Assembly (NCBI RefSeq): GCF_001921745.1
Contig: NZ_MRYA01000002.1
Span: 576,378 to 640,377 of the forward strand
Origin: Psychrobacter sp. Cmf 22.2
GTDB taxonomy: Bacteria; Pseudomonadota; Gammaproteobacteria; Pseudomonadales; Moraxellaceae
Direction of reading: 5' to 3'
Length of the DNA: 64,000 nucleotides
Shown: positions 48,901 through 58,204 of the stretch, piece by piece
How positions within the stretch are numbered: the stretch's first letter is position 1
Layout: each line of letters begins with the position of its first letter
The notes under the pieces: model-generated
Database searches by the model: none
Seen by the model: the letters and a program-made list of their open reading frames with translations, nothing else
Told to the model about the DNA's origin: nothing
Position numbers and translations under genes: made by a program

Positions 48901-49939
48901 AGCTAAAACCAAGCAAGTAGTAGCACAAAGGCAACTAGATTCCGTACAGCAGGCTCTAGAGCAATTAAAGATTAGAGAGGAGCAACTAGCAGCAGAGTTA
49001 CAGTCGGCGACTACCACACTGAATACGCAGCAAAGCACCTTTACGGATTTACTCGCAGAGTCACAGTTCGTCGATGAAGCTGCTTTTGTGAGTGCCCGTC
49101 TGCCGAAAGAAGAACGCGAAGCACTACACGCACGTAAATTGGCGATTGACAATGCATTGCATCAAGCTAAGTTGCAGTTGGACAGCACTCAGCAAGCGTT
49201 AGAGCAAAAACTTGCAACGCCTATGACTGATGAAGACCGAGAAACGCTTGCAAGTCAGCATCAGCAAATACAAACAGATATTGACGAGTTAAGTCAAAAA
49301 ATCGGTGCGATTGACCAAAAGCTCAAGGATAATGACGACCGTAAAGGTGAACAAGCGGCACAGCTCATTGCGATTGATGAGCAAAAACAAAAACTACAAG
49401 TTTGGCAACAGCTACATACGCTCATTGGGTCAGCTGATGGTAAAAAATATCGTACCTTTGCCCAAGGTCTTACCTTTGACATTATGATCAAGCATGCCAA
49501 CGCGCAACTACAAAAAATGAGCAATCGTTATCTACTCATTCGCGATGAAAACAGCCCTCTTGAGCTGAATGTCATTGACAACTATCAAGGCGGCGATATT
49601 CGCAGTACCAAAAACCTCTCTGGTGGCGAAGGCTTTATTATCAGCCTAGCACTCGCGCTTGGACTGTCACAGATGGCCAGTCATAATATCCGCGTTGACT
49701 CGTTATTTTTGGATGAAGGCTTTGGCACGCTCGATGAGGACTCACTTGATATTGCGCTCGATACTTTGACTAGTCTGCAACAAGAAGGCAAGCTAATTGG
49801 GGTTATCTCCCACGTACAAGCCCTAAAAGAGCGCATTCTAACCCAGATCAAGGTCGACAAACTCTCTGGCGGCTTTAGTCAAATCAGCGGACAAGGCTGT
49901 CGCCGAATTACCAATTCTACCGATGAAAAAGCCTCGTAA
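45983..49939 (+). CDS. sbcC: SbcC ATPase/coiled-coil subunit
   Basis: The 1318-residue protein has an N-terminal Walker A (TGQTGAGKTTILDA), very long coiled coils rich in Gln and Glu, the zinc-hook Cys600/Cys603 in LPCPLCG at its middle, and a C-terminal signature NLSGGEGFIISLALALG followed by Walker B FLDEGFGTLDEDSLD. It pairs with SbcD just upstream to tether and process DNA ends. The coiled coils are longer than in E. coli SbcC (1048 residues). It lies 91 bp after sbcD, in the usual order. Confidence 0.95.
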   Translation: MRLIELRLKNLNSLKGEWHIDFSDSAFLNEGIFAITGQTGAGKTTILDAICLALYSQTPRLGDITGSTNEIMTQGTGECSAEVIIEIDSKRYQCYWYQHRAHKKAKGNLLPIKHEISEVKTGKILEEKKSKTSAYIQDLIGMDFNQFTRSIMLAQGSFAAFLKSDIGDRAAILEKITGTAIYAKISLNVHEKKRFEEEVLGKLQAGVNSLSLLSLEDEKLLAAELETLNQQQSIQRQTFKTLSEQLQWLDSVGQLQKNLSNYQTEFAAAQQIQTDFNPEAQRLDIANKALEINSHFRELSYSRDMVKRLGTEQQDLLSKTPIQQAALAQATTHLNSVNGLEKQATDNLQATLPIIAKTRELDAEIKQQSHSLADDDRRKNVLVNNTQRLRQEIDSHKQTEQEIRDQFSSIEKYFSDYQELNDLDTDMATFDSSCRRLKALLEDNVSLAADKLTHDNQSSQLQAHFDKLSKQQDADVLLIKQKREQLVSVQQQQDALTQKQSLASMRGEQEQVDQINTQIAQASFKLQQLSDLARQIKKTNLSLPTLTEELTTLAGLIADHQSDIQDTKLKRQEKQEHLSLLQKVAGLEDYIAELEDGLPCPLCGALEHPYGKHHPLLDSNNIDDNVEQNQSSTIKQTKTQQTQQQIAELETVIDNLEQALSTYNIEYATKKETLNNQERQLAPLQQQSTTLFRDIQDNIAVLFEPKNNYSEAIAVIINPLNKIGDDINATITNIDHSLSLLDTAKHNLTEHKQSLKTIVVEYDNLTESAAKLSTAIEADEKQQRAVSHDINNLTTDIKLNSQKVDGIKDKIAANFSELAPIMTTVSSLTHKYPADKYQEHLNSTIALNAADLSDALKQLDNSFNKQTVMDSADYNCHIEKLRQQRSTLNQLKRQFNEQKNSQQQLTNTLSSLSAQIETKQAQLSNDDTALKELERLIAHKANAIEQLKQNRTEVFADKDTDNEETQLRSTVDAAKTKQVVAQRQLDSVQQALEQLKIREEQLAAELQSATTTLNTQQSTFTDLLAESQFVDEAAFVSARLPKEEREALHARKLAIDNALHQAKLQLDSTQQALEQKLATPMTDEDRETLASQHQQIQTDIDELSQKIGAIDQKLKDNDDRKGEQAAQLIAIDEQKQKLQVWQQLHTLIGSADGKKYRTFAQGLTFDIMIKHANAQLQKMSNRYLLIRDENSPLELNVIDNYQGGDIRSTKNLSGGEGFIISLALALGLSQMASHNIRVDSLFLDEGFGTLDEDSLDIALDTLTSLQQEGKLIGVISHVQALKERILTQIKVDKLSGGFSQISGQGCRRITNSTDEKAS

Positions 49940-49980
49940 ATTCAGACAGTCGTTAAAGGTATGATAATGAGGAAATAGCG

Positions 49981-51036
49981 ATGACTAACAAATTAGCGCT
50001 CTTAACATGGATATCTATTTTGTCTGCCGGCTCTATCATTACACTCACCCCTGCCCACGCTACCATCAGCTGTGCCGGTTACTTACCCAATAGCTATTTT
50101 GAGCGTATCGAAAATAATGATAAATTCGCTGGCAAGCTAGTCAAACAAGACAATGATACGCAGCAGCTACAAGACCTAAATGGTAATGTCATCCTAGACA
50201 ATTTGACCGATGCTTATATATTGATGGACTCTTATTTGCTTGCCAAACAGCACGGAAAATATGGCGTATCAAATGCCGCTGGCAAGATTATCGTGCCTTT
50301 TAAGTATGACGAGATTCAAACAGAGCCTGGTATTGCGACCAGCTTTATTGTCAGTGTTAACATCTCAGACAATGCCAGCAATGCCACTAAACAAGGCATC
50401 ATCAATCGTCATGGTGACTGGGTTTATCCGTTAGCTAGTGTTCGTATCCAGCACGCACACTACGATTCTGATTATGACCAAAATTTCTTTACAGTTACTA
50501 AGGACAAAGGGCTGACTGGACTGCTCGATGACAGAGGTTATTGGGCTGTAATGCCGCAGTATGATGCAATTCATCCGCTGAACGCTTGTACGGGCGAGCC
50601 TTTGTATTTACAAGTCAGCCTGCAAAACAAGACCGCGCTTATTGACCAGAATGACGATGTCATCATTCCACTAGCAGCCAACCAACATATTGAGTCTTTT
50701 AATAGTAGTGTAAACCCCCTGCTTTTTCTGCGCAGTACTTTAATCACTGGTAGCACAGCTACTGGCATGAGCGAAGATATTCAAGACGATATCAAGAGCG
50801 CCCAAATTATTGATGCCAATGGCAAACTGATTCTCTCTTCGGACGCGCCCATTAGAAAGCTGTTATATCACCAACTTTATACTTATAAGCAAGCTGGCAA
50901 GATTGGTTTGATTAACGATAAAGCCAATGTCGTATTAGAGCCACAGTTTGATAACTATCGTGATGACGCGGATAAAGTCTGGCTTGAAAAAAATGGCGAA
51001 ATGATGCGTCTAAATACATTGCTTAAATTGGACTAA
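49981..51036 (+). CDS. Secreted WG-repeat protein
   Basis: The 351-residue protein has a signal peptide ending AHA (residue 27) and at least four WG-type repeats, as in GKYGVSNAAGKIIVPFKYDEI, KQGIINRHGDWVYPL and KIGLINDKANVVLEPQFD. WG repeats usually form small beta-propeller-like units, with unknown ligands. It begins 41 bp after sbcC, and thus may share its transcript, though no functional link is known. The chain contains a Cys pair and is likely periplasmic. No clear family specific to this gene was recognised. Confidence 0.82.
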   Translation: MTNKLALLTWISILSAGSIITLTPAHATISCAGYLPNSYFERIENNDKFAGKLVKQDNDTQQLQDLNGNVILDNLTDAYILMDSYLLAKQHGKYGVSNAAGKIIVPFKYDEIQTEPGIATSFIVSVNISDNASNATKQGIINRHGDWVYPLASVRIQHAHYDSDYDQNFFTVTKDKGLTGLLDDRGYWAVMPQYDAIHPLNACTGEPLYLQVSLQNKTALIDQNDDVIIPLAANQHIESFNSSVNPLLFLRSTLITGSTATGMSEDIQDDIKSAQIIDANGKLILSSDAPIRKLLYHQLYTYKQAGKIGLINDKANVVLEPQFDNYRDDADKVWLEKNGEMMRLNTLLKLD

Positions 51037-51092
51037 GCGTTTACTTTATCAGCTTTACTGTTTTTTGATTTTAATAAGTATATGCCCTACAC

Positions 51093-51136
51093 AATAAAAA
51101 ACCCCACCGCTAATCCATAACGGTGGGGTTTTATTT
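51093..51136. terminator. Bidirectional hairpin terminator
   Basis: AAAACCCCACCG and CGGTGGGGTTTT form a strong stem with flanking A/T runs between the convergent WG-repeat and glutamate dehydrogenase genes. Confidence 0.9.
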
Positions 51137-51203
51137 TAAAAACTTTTGCTGATTCAAGCGATTCTATTAAGCAGCCTACACTTTGTAGTCTGCATTTAGA
51201 GCG

Positions 51204-54200
51204 CTACTTAGTAGCCAAGCCGCTAAGCTCACTCATCAGTACTGACAATGTTGATAAACCAACCTGTCCATCTTCATCTCCACTATAGAGCTCATCGAGC
51301 TTGTGCATTTCCGTCTCGACAGACCCTAGCTGATCGAGATGACGTGAACGCCACTCGCTAAAGGCTTGCTTGGCATCTGGTTTTGATAATAAGGCATCCA
51401 TTAGTAGACGCAAGCTACGTGATAGCTCATTTACTAAGGCGTGGCGTGCACGGCGATCCCAGTAGTCGTGCTGCGGTAAAGTGGCAATATTATCCATCAT
51501 CCAATCTAACTGCAAGACGTGATACGCCTCGAAGTATAGTGTTGCAATTTCATCGACAGGACGTTCATATTGCTCAGCCAGTAACGCCGCATCAAGGGCA
51601 TCAACGTGATAAGGCAACATAGCAAACATCGTCGCATCACTTTCGGTCAGATCCTCTTGCATTAAGCTTGTGGCATCTTCTTGCAAGTACTCTGCAAATT
51701 GCTGCTCAATGAACCCGCCTGACTTGGTTAATTTCTCGACACTATCTCTAAAGCGGCTAATCATGTCAGCGACTTGCAAGTCTTGCCCAAAGGCATTGAT
51801 AAACCAAACAACACCTTGCTCAAGCGCATCGCGTAGACGTAGCTCAAGGTTTAACAACAGTGTTGCATCGATCTGATTATCTAGCGCTTCAAGCGCTTTC
51901 CATGCTATTGATACATTGAAGACATCACGGCTAATCGCATAGCCACGAATGATGGTTGCCAACGATTGGTCTGTTTCCTCATAAAGACGGAATAGAGCCT
52001 CGATACCTAAGCGGTTAACCACACTATTGGTCAGATAAGTACTGACAATCTCGCGATGCAAGCGGTGCTCAGTCATCTCATCAAAGAAGCGTGAAGCCAG
52101 CTCATCAGGGAAGTACTTACGTAACTCATTGACGAAGTACGGATCATCTGGCAAATCAGACAACAACAAGTTGTCATACACCCACATTTTGCCATAAGCC
52201 ATGACGACTGCTAGCTCCGGATTGGTCAGGCCAGTAGTTGCTTTTTGACGTTTGGCAATCTCTTCATCTGATGGTAAATACTCAATCGCGCGATCCAGAC
52301 GCCCTTCACCTTCTAACATTTGAATGAAGCGCTGATGATCACTTAAATTGGCTGCCGCACGAATGTGGCTAAGCTCAATCGCTTGTGGTTGTAAATAGTT
52401 TTGGCGCAGTACCAGCTCTGCTACGGTATCGGTCATAGACTCTAACAGCTCATTACGCTGCTTTAAGGTCATATCGCCCTGCTCGACTACTTTACCAAGT
52501 AAGATTTTGATATTAACTTCGTGATCTGAGCAGTTTACACCACCTGAGTTGTCGATAGCATCAGTATAAATGCGGCCACCTGTTTGCGCGTATTCGATAC
52601 GGCCTTGCTGAGTAAAGCCTAAGTTACCACCTTCCCCGACGACTGCCGTACGTAGCTCGTTACCATTGATACGTACGGCATCGTTAGCACGGTCACCCAC
52701 ATCGGCATGACTCTCGTCCTCACTTTTCACATACGTACCGATACCACCGTTCCAGATGAGATCAACAGGTGACTTCATCAATGCTGTGATAAGCTCGTTT
52801 GGTGCAAGGTTGTCTTCACTGATATCGAACAGCGCTTTCATCTCAGCACTGATGGCAATGCTCTTATCTTGACGCGAGAATACACCACCGCCTTGACTGA
52901 TAAGCGATTTGTCATAATCATCCCACGTCGAGCGTGGCATTTCAAACAAGCGTTCACGCTCGACATAAGAAGTAGCAGTATCTGGATTAGGATCGATAAA
53001 GATATGTAGATGGTTAAAGGCAGCGACCAGCTTGGTATGGGTGGATCTCAGCATACCATTACCAAATACATCACCGCTCATGTCACCGATACCGACTACA
53101 GTAAAGTCATCACGGTTTTGGATGTCCATGCCGCGCATACGGAAGTGACGCTTGACCGACTCCCAACCACCACGCGCTGTGATACCCATGGCTTTGTGGT
53201 CATAACCAACTGAGCCTCCTGAAGCAAAGGCATCATCAAGCCAAAAGTTATACTCGCTTGATAAAGCATTAGCAATATCAGAAAAACTTGCCGTGCCTTT
53301 ATCGGCAGCTACTACCAAGTATGGATCATCTTCATCATGACGCACAGTGTTGGCTGGCGGGACAATTTTTCCATCAACGATATTATCGGTTACATCAAGC
53401 ATACCGCGTAGGAACGTCTGATAACAGGCGATACCTTCGGCTTGAAAGGCCTCACGACCATCTGCCATGGTTTTGGTTTTGACTATAAAGCCGCCTTTGG
53501 AACCAACAGGGACAATAACAGCGTTTTTGACCATTTGCGCTTTGACCAGACCGAGCACTTCGGTCCGAAAATCTTCCATACGATCTGACCAACGCAGACC
53601 GCCACGTGCCACTTTACCACCACGTAGATGCACCGCTTCTACGCGCGGCGAATAGACGAAGATTTCAAACATAGGCTTAGGCTTGGGCAGATTAGGAATG
53701 TCTGCTGCCAAGAACTTAAACGATAAACGGTCTTTACGTTGGCCATCGCTATCAGTTTGATAAAAGTTGGTACGTACCATGGCTTTGATAAGGTCCAAGT
53801 ACCAACGTAAGATACGATCTTCATCTAGGCTATCTACATCTGCCAATGCTGCTGTAACTTGCTGCTCAATCTGCGCTGTTTTCTTATTGCGTTCCTCTTC
53901 GCTGTATTTAGGATTCATACGTGCATCGAATAGACTGCCTAATGCCACACTGATTGCATTATTTTTGACGACCGTTTGTTGGATGTAGGCACTAGAGAAT
54001 GGCGCTCTTGCTTGTATCATATAACGAGACAATGCGCGTAATACGACGACATCATAAGTGTCTAGTTTGGTAATCAATACCAGCTCGTTAAAAGAGTCAC
54101 TCTCAACGCGCCCAGCCCAAATTTGTTTTAAGCTGTCCTCAAACTGACCACGTACCACTTGCATGTTGACAGTATTGACGTTTTCTAGGATTAGCTCATA

Positions 54201-56084
54201 CTCTTGCATCCAGATCGGCTGATCTGGCAAGTCAAACTCATATGTCTGTGCTGAGATAACTGACACACCGAAGTTTTCTAGAATCGGTAGTACTTTAGAT
54301 AAAATCACTGGTTGATTGCGGCCGTACAGTTTTAGATGCAACTGATTACCTGCATCTCCTGTTGATTGGTATAAATGCCAAATCATGGGCTGCTCATCGT
54401 TCAAGCTTGCCAGACGCTTGGTATCCTCAACCGCAGTACGCGCATCAAAACGCTCTTCGTAAGCTGCAGGAATATAATTTAAGAAGCGACGCTTTAGAGC
54501 ATTGGCTTGCTGCTCACCGACATTATCAAGCAGCATTTTTTGATAATGATCGCTCCATGATTGCATGAGTGCTGATAGCTCGGACTCAAGTGCCGCTGTA
54601 TCTACCTCATTAACTTGGCCTGGTACCGTACGTACGTGCACATGTACGCGGGCGTGTTCAGATTCATTGAATTCGGTAGTAAAACCAGATGAGGTGCCAC
54701 CATAAGCATCTTTTAATACTTGCTGTACTTCAATGCGCAGTTCGGTATTGAATTTATCGCGCGGAATATAAACCAAGCACGACACAAAACGTTGATAATG
54801 GTCGATACGGCTAAATAAGCGTAGACTCTTTTTATCTTGTAATTGGCTAATACCAGAGACGATAGGATATAACTCTTCAACGCTGGCTTGAAACAAATCA
54901 TCGCGTGGTAACGTGTTGATGACGTGCATCATTTTATAATAAGCATGGCCTGCACGTGGTAAGTCAGCCATTGCCATGATTTTGTTGGCTTTTTCACGTA
55001 ATAGTGGGATTTGTTGTACCGTAAGCTGATAGGCTTGTGAGGTCAATAAACCAATAAAGCGATACTCGCCGACTAGTCTGCCATTATCGTCAAACTTATG
55101 AATCCCCAAAAAATCCATATAGACTGGGCGATGGATAGGTGATACACGGCTTGACTTAGACAACATAAGTACACGTGGTTCAGTCAAAAGTTGCTTGAGC
55201 TCGCTTGGTAGTCTATCAAAGCTTTCAGATAGCTTATCTTCTGCAGCACCTCGTAGTAGACCAAGACCACTATTACCGATCGCAAACAAATCTAGGTCCG
55301 CGTCTTTATTGGTACCACCCTGTTTACTCTCGGCAGACGTATTAGTAACGTCAATATAGTTGCCACCTTCAAGGCGATATTCTCGATAGCCTAAAAAGAT
55401 AAAATGATCATCTAAAATCCAATCTAAAAATGCCTGGATTTCTTGCTGAGAATAAAAGACCTCTGGCAACGGTTTTTGTGACAACTCAACTTTGATATCG
55501 GCCAAACGCGAGCGCATCTCTTTCCAGTCGCCAACCACGGTATCAAGCGTATCAACTTTGTCTAAAAGTATCTGATGTAGCGCATCTAGTTCGCCATCAT
55601 CTTGATAGGCAATCTCGCAGTGAATGAGCGACATATGAGAAGTGGCACTTTCATGTGCATTATCGACTTGGGTCAGATGGCCGTCTTCGTCACGCTTTAC
55701 ACTAATAATTGTATTATAAGTACGGTGAACATCGATTCCTTGAGCTTCAAGGCTCATAAGCATCGTATCTACCAAAAATGGACGATCGTATGCCACCATT
55801 TGGATAACAGTATGCGAGCTATGAAAATGCTGCTCTTCAGCGATAGGATTAAAAACCGCTAACTGCGGCTTACTACCTTCATAGGCTTTTAGTAGCGTAA
55901 AGTGATGCAATGCCATACCTGCTAAATCAGCATCACTTATGACGTCCGCAGTTTCATGATGCAGCGGTCGATAATAGCTGTTGATAAAGTGATCAAGTAG
56001 TGATTTGTCTTTTTGCACATAACTGGTTGCAATATCACTTATCTGGCCAATACGCTCTTTTGTGATACCAAGAGAATTGGGCAT
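51204..56084 (-). CDS. gdhB: NAD-specific glutamate dehydrogenase, large (GDH_180) type
   Basis: This 1626-residue cytosolic enzyme belongs to the large-GDH family. N-terminal ACT-like domains (about 1-600) precede the catalytic core, visible from GGLRWSDRMEDFRTEVLGLVKAQ and VPVGSKGGFIVK, and the NAD-binding GEGGNLGFTQQGRIEYA region, then a C-terminal helical domain. It deaminates glutamate to 2-oxoglutarate with NAD+, mainly in catabolism, and is usually under allosteric control through the ACT part. The ATG has AAAAGGACAAAT upstream. It is monocistronic. Confidence 0.96.
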   Translation of the reverse strand: MPNSLGITKERIGQISDIATSYVQKDKSLLDHFINSYYRPLHHETADVISDADLAGMALHHFTLLKAYEGSKPQLAVFNPIAEEQHFHSSHTVIQMVAYDRPFLVDTMLMSLEAQGIDVHRTYNTIISVKRDEDGHLTQVDNAHESATSHMSLIHCEIAYQDDGELDALHQILLDKVDTLDTVVGDWKEMRSRLADIKVELSQKPLPEVFYSQQEIQAFLDWILDDHFIFLGYREYRLEGGNYIDVTNTSAESKQGGTNKDADLDLFAIGNSGLGLLRGAAEDKLSESFDRLPSELKQLLTEPRVLMLSKSSRVSPIHRPVYMDFLGIHKFDDNGRLVGEYRFIGLLTSQAYQLTVQQIPLLREKANKIMAMADLPRAGHAYYKMMHVINTLPRDDLFQASVEELYPIVSGISQLQDKKSLRLFSRIDHYQRFVSCLVYIPRDKFNTELRIEVQQVLKDAYGGTSSGFTTEFNESEHARVHVHVRTVPGQVNEVDTAALESELSALMQSWSDHYQKMLLDNVGEQQANALKRRFLNYIPAAYEERFDARTAVEDTKRLASLNDEQPMIWHLYQSTGDAGNQLHLKLYGRNQPVILSKVLPILENFGVSVISAQTYEFDLPDQPIWMQEYELILENVNTVNMQVVRGQFEDSLKQIWAGRVESDSFNELVLITKLDTYDVVVLRALSRYMIQARAPFSSAYIQQTVVKNNAISVALGSLFDARMNPKYSEEERNKKTAQIEQQVTAALADVDSLDEDRILRWYLDLIKAMVRTNFYQTDSDGQRKDRLSFKFLAADIPNLPKPKPMFEIFVYSPRVEAVHLRGGKVARGGLRWSDRMEDFRTEVLGLVKAQMVKNAVIVPVGSKGGFIVKTKTMADGREAFQAEGIACYQTFLRGMLDVTDNIVDGKIVPPANTVRHDEDDPYLVVAADKGTASFSDIANALSSEYNFWLDDAFASGGSVGYDHKAMGITARGGWESVKRHFRMRGMDIQNRDDFTVVGIGDMSGDVFGNGMLRSTHTKLVAAFNHLHIFIDPNPDTATSYVERERLFEMPRSTWDDYDKSLISQGGGVFSRQDKSIAISAEMKALFDISEDNLAPNELITALMKSPVDLIWNGGIGTYVKSEDESHADVGDRANDAVRINGNELRTAVVGEGGNLGFTQQGRIEYAQTGGRIYTDAIDNSGGVNCSDHEVNIKILLGKVVEQGDMTLKQRNELLESMTDTVAELVLRQNYLQPQAIELSHIRAAANLSDHQRFIQMLEGEGRLDRAIEYLPSDEEIAKRQKATTGLTNPELAVVMAYGKMWVYDNLLLSDLPDDPYFVNELRKYFPDELASRFFDEMTEHRLHREIVSTYLTNSVVNRLGIEALFRLYEETDQSLATIIRGYAISRDVFNVSIAWKALEALDNQIDATLLLNLELRLRDALEQGVVWFINAFGQDLQVADMISRFRDSVEKLTKSGGFIEQQFAEYLQEDATSLMQEDLTESDATMFAMLPYHVDALDAALLAEQYERPVDEIATLYFEAYHVLQLDWMMDNIATLPQHDYWDRRARHALVNELSRSLRLLMDALLSKPDAKQAFSEWRSRHLDQLGSVETEMHKLDELYSGDEDGQVGLSTLSVLMSELSGLATK

Positions 56085-56617
56085 AGCATTTGTCCTTTTT
56101 ATAAGTTTGATTTTTTTGATTAATTGTCGATTACGTTTTTGTTTGACACACTAAGGCGTGACCTTATTTCTGTCCTATCCAAAGTTTATTGTTCAGATTG
56201 AAGAATTACCCTAGTGCATAAACATCCTTGACTTGTACACCACGCTAGTCTATTGAATTGTAACGCACCTATCAGCATAGCTAAAGTGTAAAAAATTATT
56301 TCATGTATACGTATTGTCTTGATAACCTTTATTCATAAGATAATTGTTCATTATATCGTTAATTTGATGGTAATAAATTTTAAATATTCTTTTATATAGA
56401 TATTCTACGCTGTTGTTAAAATAATATTGAACAAATTTTGACTGAATAGAATTCAAAGCCAAGGTTTATGTGTCGATTTCTTATTAGAATGCTGCATGGA
56501 GTAAGGTTAACAGATGGATACGAATGGCAATGAGTGAGACTTTTTTGTTAGAATACGGCAGTATGTTTAACAGTACTTCATTGATTCGCTATTAACGCTT
56601 AATTAAGGGTAAGATGT
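56085..56617. other. Divergent promoter region, gdhB / purD
   Basis: This 533-bp AT-rich gap contains no reading frame worth calling. It must hold both divergent promoters. No PurR-like palindrome was recognised upstream of purD. Confidence 0.5.
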
Positions 56618-57982
56618 ATGATGAATATTTTGGTGATCGGCTCAGGTGGTCGCGAACACGCATTGGCTTGGCAGTGTGCCAAAGATGATAATGTGCAGCG
56701 TGTCTATGTCGCACCTGGTAACGCTGGCTCTGCTTTGGAACCCAAATGCCAAAATGTTGTCCTAGAATCTACCAATAATGACGCTAGTGAGCATAGTGCT
56801 GTCATCGAATTTTGCCAAAACAATGCCATTGATATGGTCATCGTTGGTCCTGAAGCTCCATTGGTTACAGGTATTATCGATGCTTGCCGTGACGCTGGTA
56901 TCAAAGCATGGGGGCCGACTGCTTATTGCGCCCAGTTAGAAGGCTCAAAGACCTTTGCCAAAGAATTTATGGCTCAGAACAACATCCCAACCGCAGCTTA
57001 TCAAGGCTTTACCGATGCTACTGCTGCCAAAACCTACGTCGATGAGCAAGGCGCACCGATCGTCATCAAAGCAGACGGTTTAGCCGCTGGTAAAGGCGTC
57101 ATCGTGGCTGAGACTATTGAGCAGGCCCATGAAGCTATCGATGATATGCTGGCGGACAATAAGTTCGGTGATGCTGGCAGTCGCGTGGTGATTGAGCAGT
57201 TTTTGCAAGGCGAGGAAGCCAGCTTTATCTGTATGATCGATGGTGACAATATCTTACCGATGGCGACCAGCCAAGATCACAAGCGTGCTTATGAAGGCGA
57301 TACTGGCCCTAATACAGGTGGCATGGGCGCGTACTCTCCAGCACCAGTGGTCACCCAAGACGTGCATAATAAAGTGATGGCGCAAGTGATTCAGCCAGTG
57401 GTTGATGCTATGAAAGCCGCAGGTCATCCTTATACTGGCTTTTTGTATGCAGGTCTGATGATTGATAAGTCAGGCGACCCTTATGTTATTGAATTTAACT
57501 GCCGTTTTGGTGATCCAGAAACGCAGCCTATTTTAATGCGTTTGCAGTCATCGATGATAGACTTAATCGCTCAAGGGCTGGCAGGTCATCTGCCTCATGA
57601 AGCTAAATGGGACACGCGCCCTGCTCTTGGTATCGTCCTTGCCTCTAAAGGCTATCCTGAAAGCTCATCGAAAGGTGATGTGATTGCTGGCTTGCCAGAG
57701 TTGGATGCCGATAATACCAGCTTGGTCAAAGTCTTTCATGCTGGTACCGCATTTTCTCAAGATGGCACTACCATTGATTCACAAAAAGTAAGTCATAACA
57801 ACGATAACAATGCAAAAGAAGTGATTACAAACGGTGGCCGTGTATTATGCGTGACGGCTTTAGCGGATAGCATTTTAGACGCACAGCAAGCAGCACTAGC
57901 CGTGACAGCTGCTATTAGTTTTGATGGTGCGCATTATCGCCGTGATATAGGTCATCATGCTATTGCACGTGAGCAGTCTTAG
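56618..57982 (+). CDS. purD: Phosphoribosylamine-glycine ligase PurD
   Basis: The 454-residue protein is a classic ATP-grasp ligase of purine synthesis, with GSGGREHALAW at the N-terminus, AYQGFTDATAAKTYVDEQGAPIVIKADGLAAGKGV in the ATP-binding half and EFNCRFGDPETQPIL for metal binding. It joins phosphoribosylamine and glycine with ATP. An in-frame second ATG at 56621 is an equally possible start. The C-terminal part has a short insert of Asn-rich residues (about 390-402, SHNNDNNAKEV) compared with the typical 430 residues. It is not next to other pur genes. Confidence 0.96.
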   Translation: MMNILVIGSGGREHALAWQCAKDDNVQRVYVAPGNAGSALEPKCQNVVLESTNNDASEHSAVIEFCQNNAIDMVIVGPEAPLVTGIIDACRDAGIKAWGPTAYCAQLEGSKTFAKEFMAQNNIPTAAYQGFTDATAAKTYVDEQGAPIVIKADGLAAGKGVIVAETIEQAHEAIDDMLADNKFGDAGSRVVIEQFLQGEEASFICMIDGDNILPMATSQDHKRAYEGDTGPNTGGMGAYSPAPVVTQDVHNKVMAQVIQPVVDAMKAAGHPYTGFLYAGLMIDKSGDPYVIEFNCRFGDPETQPILMRLQSSMIDLIAQGLAGHLPHEAKWDTRPALGIVLASKGYPESSSKGDVIAGLPELDADNTSLVKVFHAGTAFSQDGTTIDSQKVSHNNDNNAKEVITNGGRVLCVTALADSILDAQQAALAVTAAISFDGAHYRRDIGHHAIAREQS

Positions 57983-58052
57983 GTTCACTTATATTCAAGA
58001 CAGTATATTTTGTCACAATATTTTGCTCTACTAATAAACTATGTGGTTTGTG

Positions 58053-58085
58053 CCCCAGCCTAAATATGAGCTGGGGTGTTTTTAG
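58053..58085 (+). terminator. Hairpin terminator after purD
   Basis: CCCCAGC and GCTGGGG arms around a 10-nt loop end in GTTTTT, about 70 bp past the purD stop. Confidence 0.88.
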
Positions 58086-58204
58086 TATTTTCATTCGTGC
58101 TATGACCTATGGGTCAGTACGACTTTGTATACTAACCTTGCATGTCCCTTGTATTGTTAGTCTTAAACCCGCAAATCAGTACAACCTGATGAATGGTTAT
58201 ATTT

